64,000 nt of DNA. Origin: Procambarus clarkii. Lineage: Eukaryota > Arthropoda > Malacostraca > Decapoda > Cambaridae. A model generated the notes under the pieces. It was given only the letters and a program-made list of their open reading frames with translations. It was not told the DNA's origin and did not search any database. The stretch lies in the NCBI RefSeq assembly GCF_040958095.1, contig NC_091180.1, forward strand, positions 1 through 64,000. Reading direction: 5' to 3'. Position 1 is the stretch's first letter. Every line of letters starts with the position of its first letter. Both the position numbers and the translations under genes were made by a program. Shown piece after piece: positions 1-7,906 of this stretch.

Positions 1-1197
1 TTCGAGCCAAATTCTGGCTCTCTGCACGTATTCGTTGTTTGAAATTACGACTTTTTTTATACCCAACATATGCCAAGTACTGAAAGCGCGTTTGGTCACA
101 TTTGTCCCAATCCCTCCAGCAATTTTCAAAATATCCCAAACATCCCAATTTCGAGGCCTGAGCCATATGTTGGAGCCAAATTCAGGCTCTCTGTACGTAT
201 TCGCAGTTTGAAATTACGACTTTTTATACCCAACATATGCCAAGTACTGAAAACGGCATTTGGTCATATTTGTCCCAAACTCCCCTGCAGTTTTCAAAAT
301 ATCCCAAACATCCCAATTTCGAGGCCAGCCATATTTTGGAGCCAAATTCTGGCTCTCTGCACGTATTCGCAGTTTGAAATTGCGACTTATTATACCCAAC
401 ATATGCCAAGTACTGAAAGCGGCAATGAGTCACATTTTGCACAAACTCCCTGCAGTTTTCAAAATATCACTAAAATCCCAATTTCAAGACATGAGTAATA
501 TTTTGGAGCCAATTCAGGCTCTCTGCACGTATTCGCAGTTTGAAATACGACTTTTTATACCCAACATATGCCAAGTACTGAAAGCGGCGTTTGGTCACAT
601 TTGTCCCAAACCTCCCTGCAGTTTTCAAAATATCCCAAACTTCCCAATTTCGAGGCCTGAGTCATATTTTGGAGCCAAATTCTTGCTCTCTGCACATATT
701 CGCAGTTGAAATTGCGACTTTTTTATACCAACATATGCCAAGTACTGAATGATGTTTGGTCATTTGTCCCAAACCTCCCTGCAGTTTTCAAAATATCCCA
801 AACATCCCAATTTCAAGGCCTGAGCCATATTTTGGAGCCAAATTCTGGCTTTATGCACGTATTCGGAGTTTTATATTACGAATATTTATACCCAACATAT
901 GCCAAGTCCTCAAAGCGGCAGTGAGTCACATTTTGCACAAACTCCCCTGCAGTTTTCAAATTATTCCAAACATCCCAATTTCGAGGCCAGACCCATATTT
1001 TGGAGCCAAATTCTGGCTCTCTGCACGTATTCGCAGTTTGAAATTACGACTTTTTATACCCAACATATGCCAAGTACTGAAAAGCGGCGTTTGGTCACAT
1101 TTGTCCCAAACCTCCTTGCAAGATTCAAAATATCCCAAACATCCCAATTTCGAAGCCTGAGCCATATTTTGGAGCCAAATTCTGGCTCTATGCACGT
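1..1197. repeat. Satellite DNA, left arm (about 7 monomers of ~168 bp)
   Basis: Tandem head-to-tail monomers of about 168 bp. Each carries recognisable blocks such as CATATGCCAAGTACTGAAAG, TTTTCAAAATATCCCAAACA, CAATTTCGAGGCCTGAG and GCACGTATTCGCAGTTTGAA. Two main monomer flavours alternate: one with GTTTGGTCACATTTGTCCCAA, one with AGTGAGTCACATTTTGCACA. The arm starts mid-monomer at the window edge and stops at 1197 in the middle of the GCACGTATTCGC block, where the retrotransposon begins; the same block resumes at 16545. Monomers around 700-1000 share diagnostic variants with HOR A around 22630-22960, so the two arms were once one array. Open frames here are a by-product of the 168-bp period. 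Confidence 0.95.
1193..1197. repeat. Target-site duplication of the LTR retrotransposon, left copy
   Basis: CACGT directly precedes the 5' LTR (TGTTACGA at 1198) and CACGT follows the 3' LTR (TTGTAACA ending at 16544) at 16545-16549. The undisturbed monomer reads TGCACGTATTCGCAG, with a single CACGT, so the 5-bp duplication records the insertion event. A 5-bp duplication is usual for Ty3/gypsy integrases. Confidence 0.93.
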
Positions 1198-1612
1198 TGT
1201 TACGACCCTGGGTTCTCCAGTGGAAAACAGAGGTCAAAATTGAGCTATTAAACTTCCTGGTAGTACAGTTGGGCATCTCGTATAGCAATTGTTTGTATCT
1301 TCCCTGCCAGACGTAAGACTATTATTGTTTCTCAAAGAGCATTTAAAGACTGAGCTGGGGTTGATTATTAAATAATAACATAGGCACCAACTTTGCTTAC
1401 TAATACTTTCTAATCATTCATAAAGTAACAATACGTTGCATAGGGAAGATCTTTAATGTGCTTAGCTGCACGATCAATTAGGCTCCTCCCGGCACCACGA
1501 CATGAGGGAGGCAGCTGGTGGCTAGCTCGCTCTTCTCTCTGGCTGTGTCGTGCGGATAAGACCTACTCTGTGGCGGTATCCCTACTCTCCTCCCTTCTCC
1601 TCTTACTTATTT
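1198..1612 (+). repeat. 5' LTR, left fragment
   Basis: Matches the first ~417 bp of the intact 3' LTR (from 15559) with few differences: G/A at the seventh base, A/C in GGAAAACAGAGG, and one-base length changes in two G-runs. The match ends at TTACTTATTT (1603-1612), after which the 3' LTR continues CCCTTACCC while this copy changes to TCTGACCAGG, the start of the nested insertion. The remainder of the LTR resumes at 9784. Confidence 0.95.
1609..1612. repeat. Target-site duplication of the nested insertion, left copy (ATTT)
   Basis: ATTT ends the left LTR fragment and is repeated at 9784-9787 at the start of the right fragment. The uninterrupted 3' LTR has it once (TTATTTCCCTTACC). A 4-bp duplication is therefore associated with the insertion. 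If the element uses a tyrosine recombinase, the ATTT could instead be a short sequence shared by element and target. The neighbouring T-run leaves no ambiguity of more than a base. Confidence 0.8.
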
Positions 1613-1632
1613 TCTGACCAGGGGGAGAAAGA
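1610..1632. repeat. Left imperfect terminal inverted repeat of the nested insertion
   Basis: TTTTCTG followed by ACCA and then GGGGGAGAAAGA. Its reverse complement occurs at 9736-9756 with GC in place of ACCA, giving 19 matching bases. The left copy sits exactly at the breakpoint, the right copy lies 27 bp inside its breakpoint. The asymmetry means these may not be the true termini. Confidence 0.45.
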
Positions 1633-1639
1633 TACTGGC

Positions 1640-1900
1640 AGTATGGGGCGTTAAAGTTATTGAAGATTAAATTCTGCAGAACATGTAAATAATAAAGTTC
1701 AAATATAAGTAAGTAATTATATAAAGTTTATATTAAACACGGTTTATATTATAGACTTATAACAAAGTTGATATTATTAAACTTAATATTGAACATGTAA
1801 ATATATAAAGTTTCAAAATATATAATTTAAGGACTATATAACGTTTATATTAAAATATATAAAGTAAATATATAAAGTAAGAATTAACAGTAACAATTCC
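1640..1900. other. AT-rich segment with TATATAAAG repeats
   Basis: Strongly A+T-rich stretch in which ATATAAAGT-like units recur irregularly (about 1718, 1810, 1855, 1870), with TTTATATTAAA variants between them. No open frame or RNA gene is apparent. On the minus (gene) strand of the nested element it lies downstream of the recombinase remnant and could be 3' flanking or untranslated sequence. Confidence 0.5.
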
Positions 1901-2336
1901 AAGTCCGAGGACTAGATTTAACTTAAAAGGTACACCCGTAGTAAGTATGAGACCTTAGCCTATAGTGACATGGAAACTAATTCTGCAGAAACCTAAAGGT
2001 TAACTGGTACTAGAATTAAGGCCGAGTGCAAATGTGTAGTAATTATATAACACTAGGATATAACAGGCAGGACACAAAGAATAACTAATAAGTGAGAGAC
2101 CACATAACACGTAATGTACCCGGCCAAGAGGCCGTAAAAGACCTAATGGATAAGGAGAAGGGGGTGTGACTACAAGTAGGGCTTACTAGCACCTAGACTG
2201 GGCAAAGTATTAGCTGCGGACAGCGGGACACTTGGGGACCGGCGCTGCACCCCCACCGCAGGCCAGCGGCCGGACCCCCCCCCGAAGGGCGAGTGCCAGC
2301 TGGCCGCGTGAGGCACTCAATGTAGCAAAGGCAACA
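1901..2336. other. Non-coding segment downstream of the recombinase remnant
   Basis: No family recognised. Composition changes from AT-rich (to about 2200) to GC-rich (2200-2336), including a run of nine C at 2275-2283. A minus-strand frame open through it to 2193 continues out of the recombinase remnant and has no recognisable residues after it, so it is read as a run-on. Confidence 0.35.
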
Positions 2337-2630
2337 ACGTCCCGTCTGACGTAGGATGTGAGCACTACTCTTCCGCCTGCCGTCTGCCATTATTTCTGAT
2401 GTGGCGAGCCCGTCCCGAGACAGCTGGGTGCGGAGCGTAGTCATCTGAAGTCAAGCCTAGCGCCGAGAGGGCAGCGCGTAGGATCCTGGAGAAATCTCGC
2501 CTGGTGACAGGAGCGCTTGTAGGATCTGTGCTTGTAGGATCCGAAGAGTGTTGATTCCTGACCATGTAAGCGATACCTGGTCCAGTCGGAGCGTGCGTCG
2601 ATTTTTTGTCGCGTAGCTCACCTCCCCGGG
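2337..2630 (-). pseudogene. Remnant of eukaryotic tyrosine recombinase catalytic domain (last exon)
   Basis: Three collinear minus-strand pieces in three frames resemble successive blocks of the tyrosine recombinase catalytic domain. Piece 1, 2630-2526, begins PGEVSYATKN and contains RLDQVSLTW. It sits directly after TATCTTTCAG, a good splice acceptor, so the catalytic Arg normally preceding PGE would come from the previous exon. Piece 2, 2517-2428, contains APVTRRDFSRILRAALSALG and ends YAPH, the usual stretch leading to the HxxR box. Piece 3, 2420-2337, contains LATSEIMADGRRKSSAHILR, resembling the GRW box region. Known family blocks are missing between pieces: the lysine hairpin region, about 26 bp at HxxR, and the tyrosine nucleophile. 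The tryptophan position reads Arg. It is a broken gene, not a functional enzyme. The order and spacing of the pieces are the main support. Confidence 0.6.
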
Positions 2631-3681
2631 CTGAAAGATATAAGGCAATAAGGGTGGGCAGAAGCGGCGTGCAGTGTTATCGTGACAGGCAAGAGCACAG
2701 ACGAGAGGGAAACCCTAGCTGAATCCATACGGAGACGAAAAAACGGGGGAGGGAGCCCGGCAGCAGGAATTAAGAGAACCCTTAATTAACAATCCTGGAT
2801 GAATAAAGAGCATCCGAATAATTATACTGTAGCAATGAAGGGGGCTAACAATTCTAAGAATCTTCCAGCAAACGGAAGGGGGAAGTACCTTTGCTAAGAG
2901 CAAAGGTGGGAGAAAACCAGTAGAAGAACAGCAAGGAAGCACAAAGCAACTATAACAGGGTAAGACGAAACACTATAAATCTTGAATATAAACAATACAT
3001 ATACCAAGAACGGGTATAACAACTAAGCAACATATACATAAACAATAAAATGGAATAAGAACCAATTCTTAAAGCCAAATCTATAACATGCTTGTGTCCT
3101 AAGCGGATGTAGAATGTGAGCGGGGAACATTACCCTTGGTCTCTATCCCATCTCTGCCTCCAGTCGGGTGATTGGGCTGGATAGAAGCCAAGGAGTCTGC
3201 CTTAAGTGGCCGCTGAGTGTAGTCTTGTGTTGTCAATGAGCGTCTGCGAGCCGCAGCTAGTACGCCGTGAACTTCGGCAACATCTTTAGAACAGGAGCAA
3301 AGTGAAGTCGACGGCAGGGAGCTGCCATTCAGTAACTGTAATAAGGATAATAATAAGAATACAATGTCGTAAATAATCGTACAATGAAGAATACAATGTA
3401 ATATCGTAAATAACCGATGACGGCAAGTGCCGCAGAATGGAAGAAATTAAGAAAGCAACGCCAAACCATAATAGCAATTTATATTTTAATAAAATACTAC
3501 TGGAATGACAGTAACGGTACGGAATAATATTAATACTGCCATATAGCCCAGCAAATAAAGAGAAGATAATAGTATTAACGTAGGCCCTGGGCGGCTGCAT
3601 CCCGGCACCGCTGCGTGCGTTGATGGTGATCAGAGGAATATCCGGCTCGCGTTCTCTTTCTCGCCGCAGTAGGGTGTGGAA
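2631..3681. other. Intron-like non-coding sequence
   Basis: Minus-strand frames here are short and low in complexity, and I recognise no domain. The sequence next to 2631 is pyrimidine-rich on the minus strand (TTGCCTTATATCTTTCAG), consistent with the 3' end of an intron. Earlier recombinase exons (SAM-like N-terminal core-binding domain) should lie on this side but I could not identify them by eye. Confidence 0.4.
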
Positions 3682-3694
3682 GGGGGGGGGGGGG
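3682..3694 (+). repeat. G13 homopolymer run
   Basis: Thirteen consecutive G on the plus strand. It is one of six runs of 11 or more G in the nested insertion (others at 4209-4219, 4486-4499, 4665-4677, 5922-5932, 8414-8426), all on the same strand. Exact lengths are uncertain because such runs are error-prone in sequencing. Confidence 0.85.
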
Positions 3695-3838
3695 TTCCGG
3701 CTTGTCGTGGCAGCGAATAAAGGGAACAGAAGAAGCCGGCATTGAGCGCCAAGCGGGCAGAGCGCAGTGGAAGGAATAGCGGTTGGAGGTAAGGGCCCCT
3801 AACCTAATGATAGAAGAGGTAAAATTAAATAGAATACA

Positions 3839-4060
3839 TTACGTAGTAGGAAACAACAATGGCGAAGGAACAAGAAGAGTAAAATAGCCCAGAAGGCCGG
3901 ATGGCCAAAGAACGTTAGCGACCGTATGGCCAACAGCATGCTGGCTGCGCTGGCCAACCACAACCTGGCCGACGTCATGCTAACTGACTGGCTTGAGCTT
4001 GCCGAAAGGAAGGCCGAATGGCCAGTTTTTTGCATGACACCGTGCGTGAGGCCATGCTAA
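3839..4060 (+). pseudogene. Short open frame resembling the C-terminal tail of a LINE reverse transcriptase
   Basis: A plus-strand frame open from about 3839 to the stop at 4058-4060, with the first in-frame ATG at 3926 (44 residues). It includes MANSMLAALANHN and LTDWLELAERKAEW. The pattern of a hydrophobic helix, then DWLELA, R and EW resembles the ending of many LINE ORF2 proteins (A-x-DR-x-x-WR), although the final Arg is Pro here. No reverse transcriptase motifs lie upstream, so at most this is a 5'-truncated fragment. The resemblance is from memory of the family pattern only. Chance is a real alternative. Confidence 0.25.
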
Positions 4061-4775
4061 ACTTCTCGTTAGCATCCGAGTGTACCTTAATGTACTGTCG
4101 ATACGATGAAGAATGGGTGGTCAAATATAATGCACAATAATCAGAATATATAATGAGGGAAACGAGTGTAATAGGACGAAATAACCGGAGGAAAAAAAAA
4201 AAAATTGTGGGGGGGGGGGCCCCACCCGAATGCACTGCAACTAGCGTACCTTAGCTGAAATTAACTTAAAGGCAGAGAGGCAAAGCAATAGATTAATACA
4301 AATCCTAATTGATAGTCCCTTAATAACAAATTGAACGTGAAACATAAACAAAGAGTAAATTGCGGGAGAAAAATTTGCCGTAATAAATACAAATCAAATT
4401 GCAAGTCCAACAATAACAGATTTAACAGACACGCAGACGTAGGAGGAACCAAGGGGACGTTTCCCACAGGCGAGCCCGCACGGCTGGGGGGGGGGGGGGC
4501 GGAAATGACAGAGGGCCGAAGAAAAGATAACGTCGCCGAGGCGCGCTGGAAGGCACACAACCCGGTCTGAGAAAGGACATAGGCCCAAAAGCGAGAGGCG
4601 ATAACGTAGAATGGGGTGGAAGAATGCGGAAGTAAGCGGGCGAGACCGAGTAAACAGGGAGCCAGGGGGGGGGGGGGCAACCGATAAGCCGCGGCTCGCG
4701 CACCGCTAGCCATACCTAAACATACCTAGACAGGAAGGGGAGAAGCATAAAGGTAGCCCAGCAAAAGACTAGTAA
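4061..4775. other. Non-coding sequence with A-run and three G-runs
   Basis: Contains a 13-base A-run (4192-4204) and G-runs at 4209-4219, 4486-4499 and 4665-4677. Overlapping minus-strand frames at 4261-4713 are Pro/Leu/Ser-rich translations of these tracts without recognisable domains. The stretch ends with repeated TAGTAAT units leading into the 51-bp array. Confidence 0.4.
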
Positions 4776-5225
4776 TTAGTAATTAGTAACTGCAAATAGC
4801 ACATCCTGGCTGACTTAATAATTTACTTAGTAACTCTGCAAATAGCACATCCTGGCTGACTTTACTTAATAATTTACTTAGTAACTCTGCAAATAGCACA
4901 ACCTGGCTGACTTTACTTAATAATTTACTTAGTAACTCTGCAAATAGCACATCCTGGCTGACTTTACTTAATAATTTACTTAGGAACTCTGCGAATAGCA
5001 CATCCTGGCTGACTTTACTTAATAATTTACTTAGTAACTCTGCAAATAGCACATCCTGGCTGACTTTACTTAATAATTTACTTAGGAACTCTGCAAACAG
5101 CACATCCTGGCTGACTACTTAATAATTACATAGTAACTCTGCAAATAGCACATCCTGGCTGACTTTACTTAATAATTTAATTAGTAACTCTGCAAATAGC
5201 ACATCCTGGCTGACTTTACTTAATG
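4776..5225. repeat. 51-bp tandem repeat array, largest copy (about 9 units)
   Basis: Units contain AATAGCACATCCTGGCTGAC followed by TTTACTTAATAATTTACTTA and GTAACTCTGC, period 51 bp (for example unit starts at 4841, 4892, 4943). The first and seventh units have small internal losses. Because 51 is a multiple of three the minus strand reads as a 17-residue repeat (VLFAE, LLSKLLSKVSQD) for 106 codons. The array recurs in shorter form at 6676-6855 and 7255-7340 within the same insertion, so it is best read as a minisatellite. Confidence 0.9.
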
Positions 5226-5460
5226 ACGTAAGGCAAGGAAAAATGAACAAACATACTGAACACAGCAACGCGAAATTAAACATGCGACATGAGCAAAGCA
5301 TCAACTGTCGGAGTAAATTAAGGTAGGCTGTTTGGGAAAAGGAATCCGAGGTAATCTGAAAGCAGGAGGCATATGTTAGTGCTGAAATGTAGAACGTGAT
5401 TAAGAGGAAGGGCAAGGCATGTCGCGAGATGTCTGCCAGTACAAAATAAGGAACCTTCCA
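5226..5460. repeat. Duplicated module M1, first copy
   Basis: Begins GACGTAAGGCAAGG and includes CATACTGAACACAGCAACG, CATCAACTGTCGG, GTGCTGAAATGTAGAAC and AGGGCAAGGCATGTC. Diverged copies follow at 6856-7070 and 7341-7560, each again directly after a 51-bp array. A further fragment of its end lies at about 5622-5660. No coding potential recognised. Confidence 0.8.
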
Positions 5461-5498
5461 TATAAAGTGTGTAAAAACATAGTTTACATTGCCTTAGG

Positions 5499-5612
5499 AA
5501 GGCAAAGAACGGGATATCATTAAATATACGAGGTTCCCGACGACGCTTCGACGCCGCCATCTGCTGGAGTGTACCGTGCCCCAGGCAACGTGAGGGCCAC
5601 CCCCCTGTCCAG
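5499..5612. repeat. Duplicated module S, first copy
   Basis: Contains CATTAAATATACGAGG, TTCCCGACGACGCTTCGACG, CCGCCATCTGCTGGAG and CCCCAGGCAACGTG. The second copy at 7625-7738 is about 90% identical by eye, better conserved than the flanking modules. On the minus strand a short frame MAASKRRREPRIFND spans it; in the second copy this stretch differs in frame use, so coding is not supported. Confidence 0.8.
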
Positions 5613-5654
5613 GTCACCTGAATAGGGCAAGGCATGGCACGTGATATCTGCAGG

Positions 5655-5850
5655 TACAAAATAAGGGTATACAATCGGCGTGCATATATAACCATTTTTA
5701 CATTAAGAGAACGGAGGTGAAGCATAACATAAATATAACCAAATAAGTAACGTGGATAAACTGCAAGAGCCAAGCGTAAATACTGTAACCACTGAGTAAA
5801 CTAAACTGCAAAGCTAAGCATAAACTACTGTAACTACCGATGAAACTAGG
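5655..5850. repeat. Duplicated module M2, first copy
   Basis: Begins GGGTATACAATCGGCGTG and includes TTTACATTAAGAGAACGGAG, AACATAAATATAACCAAATA and AAACTGCAAG. Related copies are at about 6480-6650 and 7070-7250. Confidence 0.75.
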
Positions 5851-6279
5851 CAAAAAAAGGATTTTGCGGCACTCCTGCTGCGGCACATTCAAAAAAAAGA
5901 GAAAAAGGAGACCCCAGGAAAGGGGGGGGGGGAAACGTAGCCTGAATAAACAAGCGAGAAGCAAGGGGGGCCGCAACACCGAAGGCAAGGCGAACTAGAA
6001 GACCTTACAGACGTAGAAGCAACAAGCGTAGTTGAACGACAGAGGAACCGGGGGAAGAACATAGCTAACAGCGAGACTAGGCGTAAACGAGAATAAAGAA
6101 AGGGGAACCCAACAAGTGCAGGGCCGGAGGCATAAAGCAAGAGGCGAGGGGGCCACAACTGCACCTCGCGCATCCTGGCTGCCTAGAAGCCACAGCGAAG
6201 GAAAGGGGACTACTAACTGAAGACACTGCCAAGGAAACAAAGGATGGCTGAGACAAAGAATAACGTAAGCTAAATGTAA
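5851..6279. other. Non-coding spacer with G-run
   Basis: Unrelated to the neighbouring modules. Contains an A8 stretch and a G11 run (5922-5932). Overlapping minus-strand frames at 5889-6301 are Leu/Ser/Pro-rich with no recognisable family. Nothing else seen. Confidence 0.35.
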
Positions 6280-6650
6280 CAAATCGCCCTATAGTAAACA
6301 AAAAATGTTTTTATAACAAACATAAAGGATGCACGACACAAGTGTAACCAAATAAGTAACAGGGATGAATAGTGGTGAATGGGACATTTCGCCCTATAAT
6401 AAATAGAAACACTTAATGACAACCATAAATGAAGCACAGCACAAATGTTACCAAATAAGTAAGATGTATTAAATTGTGGTAGGCTAAATGGAACATATCG
6501 CCCTAGAATAAATAAAACCAATTTTACATTAAGCAACGGAGGAAAGCATAACATAAATAACCATAGAAGTAACGTGAATAAACTGCAATAGCCAAGCATA
6601 AACTACTGTAACTACCTATGAATCTAGGCAAATTGCAGGGCCAGGAAACG
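6280..6650. repeat. Imperfect ~105-110-bp tandem repeat grading into module M2, second copy
   Basis: TCGCCCTATAGTAAA, TCGCCCTATAATAAA and TCGCCCTAGAATAAA occur near 6286, 6389 and 6499, each followed by a stretch ending CAAATAAGTAA or similar. The last unit continues into the M2 sequence (TTTTACATTAAGCAACGGAG). This shows M2 is itself a member of a short tandem family. Confidence 0.65.
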
Positions 6651-6675
6651 AAGCTAAAATAAGGGCCCGCGAAAC

Positions 6676-6855
6676 TGCAAATAGCACAGCCTGTCTGACT
6701 TTACTTAATAATTCTAGGAACTCTGCAAAACACATCCTGGCTGACTTTACTTAATAATTTCTTAGTAACTCTGCAACGAGCACTGCCTGGCTGACTTCAC
6801 TTAATAATTTACTTAGTAATTCTGCAAATAGCACATCCTGGCTGACTTTACTTAA
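6676..6855. repeat. 51-bp tandem repeat array, second copy (about 4 units)
   Basis: Same unit as 4776-5225 (CTGCAAATAGCACA, CTGACTTTACTTAATAATT) with more differences and short deletions. Followed directly by module M1, the same arrangement as in the first array. Confidence 0.85.
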
Positions 6856-7254
6856 TGAGGAAAGCAGGGTAACATAGGCAAGCATACTGAACACAGCAAC
6901 GTACAAATAAACGTGCGGCAAGCAACGCATCAACTGTCGGGGTAAATTAAGGAGGCTGGTTGGGAAAGAGAGTCGAGGTAACCTGAAACAGGAGGCATGT
7001 TAGCGCTGAAATGTAGAACATAATTATGAAAAGGGCAGGCATGTCACGTGGTATCTGCAAGTACAAAATAAGGGTATACAATCGGCGTGGATATATAGCC
7101 ATTTTACATTAAGAGAACGGAGGAGATGCATAACATAAATATAACCAAATAAGCGACGTGAATAAACTGCAAGGGCCCAGCGAAAGTACTGTAACTACTG
7201 AGGAAACTAGGCAAAATGCAGGGCCAGGGAACGTAAAGCAAATTAAGGGCCCGC
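6856..7254. repeat. Modules M1 (second copy) and M2 (third copy)
   Basis: M1-like sequence (CATACTGAACACAGCAACG, CATCAACTGTCGGGG, GCGCTGAAATGTAGAAC) to about 7070, then M2-like sequence starting GGGTATACAATCGGCGTGG. Here M1 and M2 are adjacent without module S between them, unlike the first copy. Confidence 0.75.
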
Positions 7255-7340
7255 AAATACTGCAAATAGGACGTCCTGTCTGACTTTACTTAATAAATTA
7301 CTTATAACTCTGCAAATAGGACATCCTGGCGACTTTACTT
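7255..7340. repeat. 51-bp tandem repeat, third copy (about 2 units)
   Basis: Two degraded units, CTGCAAATAGGACGTCCTG and CTGCAAATAGGACATCCTGG, again leading straight into an M1 module. Confidence 0.75.
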
Positions 7341-7745
7341 AATGACGTAAGACAAGGACAAGTGAACAAGCAAACTGTGACACAGCGGACGCGAAGATTG
7401 AACGTACGACATGCACAAGGCTACGAATGCCTGAGTAAAGTTAGGCTGGGGCAAAGTGAATCCGAGGTGATCTGAAAGCAGAGGCATGTCGGTGCTGAAA
7501 TGTAGAACATAAATATGAATAAGGGCAAGGCATGTCGCGGGAAGTCTGCTAGTACAAGATAAGAAACCTTCCAAATTTTATTTCACACCAAGTGTGAGAA
7601 AGACTTAATTTACAGTGTCTTAAGGAGGCAAAGAATGGGAATCATTAAATATACGACGTTCCCGACGACGCTTCGACGCCGCCATCTGCTGGAGGATACC
7701 GTGCCCCAGGCAACGTGGGGGCCACCCCCCTGTCCAGGGCACGGC
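7341..7745. repeat. Modules M1 (third copy) and S (second copy)
   Basis: M1-like sequence from GACGTAAGACAAGG to about 7560, then S at 7625-7738. The order array, M1, S repeats the order at 4776-5612. This supports segmental duplication of the whole block and not independent insertions. Confidence 0.75.
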
Positions 7746-7906
7746 CCCTGGAACTGGACGCCGAGGACTTAACGAACATAACGAAGTCATCCTGGATTGC
7801 CGGCGTCAACGCCGAACCCAGGGCCTGTGGTGCGTACCCGTAGACGTAAACCTGCCGTCGTCGTCGAGCTGATCTCGGGTCCTTGCTCCAACGCCGGCGT
7901 CTCCCT
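7645..7906 (-). CDS. Possible second exon of the nested element's gene
   Basis: On the minus strand a pyrimidine-rich tract followed by TTCTTCGTCAG (ending at 7907) is a good splice acceptor. Joining after it keeps frame with the first exon (2 nt of a split codon plus 1). The open frame continues with GRRRRWSKDPRSARRRRQVY and then ALTPAIQDDFVMFVKSS, and stays open to a stop at 7645, through module S. The basic cluster would suit a nucleic-acid-binding protein, but I recognise no family. The true exon probably ends earlier at a donor I cannot choose. Frame compatibility alone has a one-in-three chance of being accidental. Confidence 0.3.

Noticed and set aside
4783..5103. 17-residue repeat protein on the minus strand
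   Set aside because: It is the translation of a 51-bp minisatellite. The same array elsewhere in the insertion is frameshifted by indels.
4776..5225. CRISPR-like array
   Set aside because: The repeats are contiguous 51-bp units with no unique spacers, in a eukaryotic transposon context.
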